From assembly GCA_035544635.1 (NCBI GenBank), contig DATKDQ010000392.1:1-15316 (forward strand): 15,316 nt of DNA, in the 5' to 3' direction. The stretch comes from DATAFT01 sp035544635 (lineage in GTDB: Bacteria; Acidobacteriota; Thermoanaerobaculia; Multivoradales; Multivoraceae). This document shows, in pieces, positions 15,037-15,316 of the stretch (position 1 is the first letter of the stretch; each line of letters starts with the position of its first letter). A program made the translations under genes and the position numbers. The notes under the pieces are model-generated. The model was given only the letters and a program-made list of their open reading frames with translations, was not told the origin of the DNA and did not search any database.

Positions 15037-15316
15037 TCAGCGGTGGAGCCATATGCGCAGCGCCGAGAGGAGCTGCTCGGTGTTCACCGGCTTCGCCAGG
15101 TAGTCGGAGGCGCCCGCCTCCAGGCACTTCTCGCGGTCGCCCTTCATCGCCTTCGCGGTGAGCGCCACGATGGGAAGCCGGTGGAACACCGAGTTGCGGC
15201 GGATCGCGTGCATGGTCTCGTAGCCGTCCATCTCCGGCATCATGATGTCCATCAGCACGATCGCCACGTCCGACGTCGACTCCAGGATGGCGATCGCTTC
15301 GCGTCCGGTCGAAGCC
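15037..15316 (-). CDS. C-terminal receiver (REC) domain of a signalling protein, 5' end outside window
   Basis: 92 residues are visible; the frame is open to the window edge. It is most of a receiver domain: phospho-acceptor Asp in VLMDIMMPEMDGYE, then LPIVALTAKAMKGDREKCLEAGASDYLAKPVNTEQL with the conserved Thr and Lys, ending LRIWLHR. It starts too far into the domain for a stand-alone regulator to be judged. The GASDYLAKPVNTEQLLSALR ending is typical of the last receiver of large multi-REC hybrid kinases, which is the favoured guess. Its TGA lies ten bases before the REC-HisKA-REC kinase gene, whose ribosome site overlaps this stop, so both are likely one transcript and one phosphorelay. 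Confidence 0.88.
   Translation of the reverse strand, partial: ASTGREAIAILESTSDVAIVLMDIMMPEMDGYETMHAIRRNSVFHRLPIVALTAKAMKGDREKCLEAGASDYLAKPVNTEQLLSALRIWLHR

Overview
This 15.3 kb window is a strongly GC-rich, densely packed bacterial chromosome segment. Every spacer is under 300 bp; the largest is the 283 bp divergent spacer at 6692-6974. The genes are mainly housekeeping and cell-envelope genes: two predicted lipoproteins, a MurJ lipid II flippase, the PssA/Psd route to phosphatidylethanolamine, and an AMIN-like domain. This points to a diderm (Gram-negative type) cell. The class II DAHP synthase, DUF4126 protein, YdcH-type protein, short Psd and multi-REC kinase would suit an Acidobacteriota-like or myxobacteria/deltaproteobacteria-like genome, but I cannot place it from sequence alone. 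I see no tRNA, rRNA, CRISPR array, insertion sequence or phage gene.

Layout. 1-4944 (+): the end of a class II DAHP synthase, a PilZ-TM-AMIN-like protein, murJ, a DUF4126 membrane protein, and a TPR lipoprotein with a transglutaminase-like Cys-His-Asp set. 5042-6691 (-): a stand-alone fatty-acyl-CoA ligase. 6975-8447 (+): an M48 metalloprotease lipoprotein with a LysM-like tail. 8572-9552 (-): trxB, divergent from a ferritin at 9780-10310 (+). 10311-10467: a tandemly duplicated 78/79 bp hairpin-rich unit between convergent genes. 10474-13211 (-): a compact operon, ydcH-like, psd, pssA, and an aspartate-semialdehyde-dehydrogenase-like protein without a catalytic cysteine. 13380-15316 (-): a REC-HisKA-HATPase-REC hybrid kinase preceded by the C-terminal receiver of a larger signalling protein that runs off the window.

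How the genes fit together. The left block links c-di-GMP sensing, peptidoglycan precursor export and outer-envelope lipoproteins. The middle block is redox and iron handling (thioredoxin reductase and ferritin) plus lipid activation. The right block makes phosphatidylserine and phosphatidylethanolamine and carries a phosphorelay.

Nothing here is a recognisable defence or mobile system. The points most worth checking are: a palindrome family with compensatory base changes (189-210, 10316-10338, 10394-10417) that abuts stop codons; a Psd whose family Asp-Gly motif reads Trp-Gly; a probably non-catalytic ASADH paralogue coupled to pssA; and the PilZ-TM-AMIN-like architecture beside murJ.
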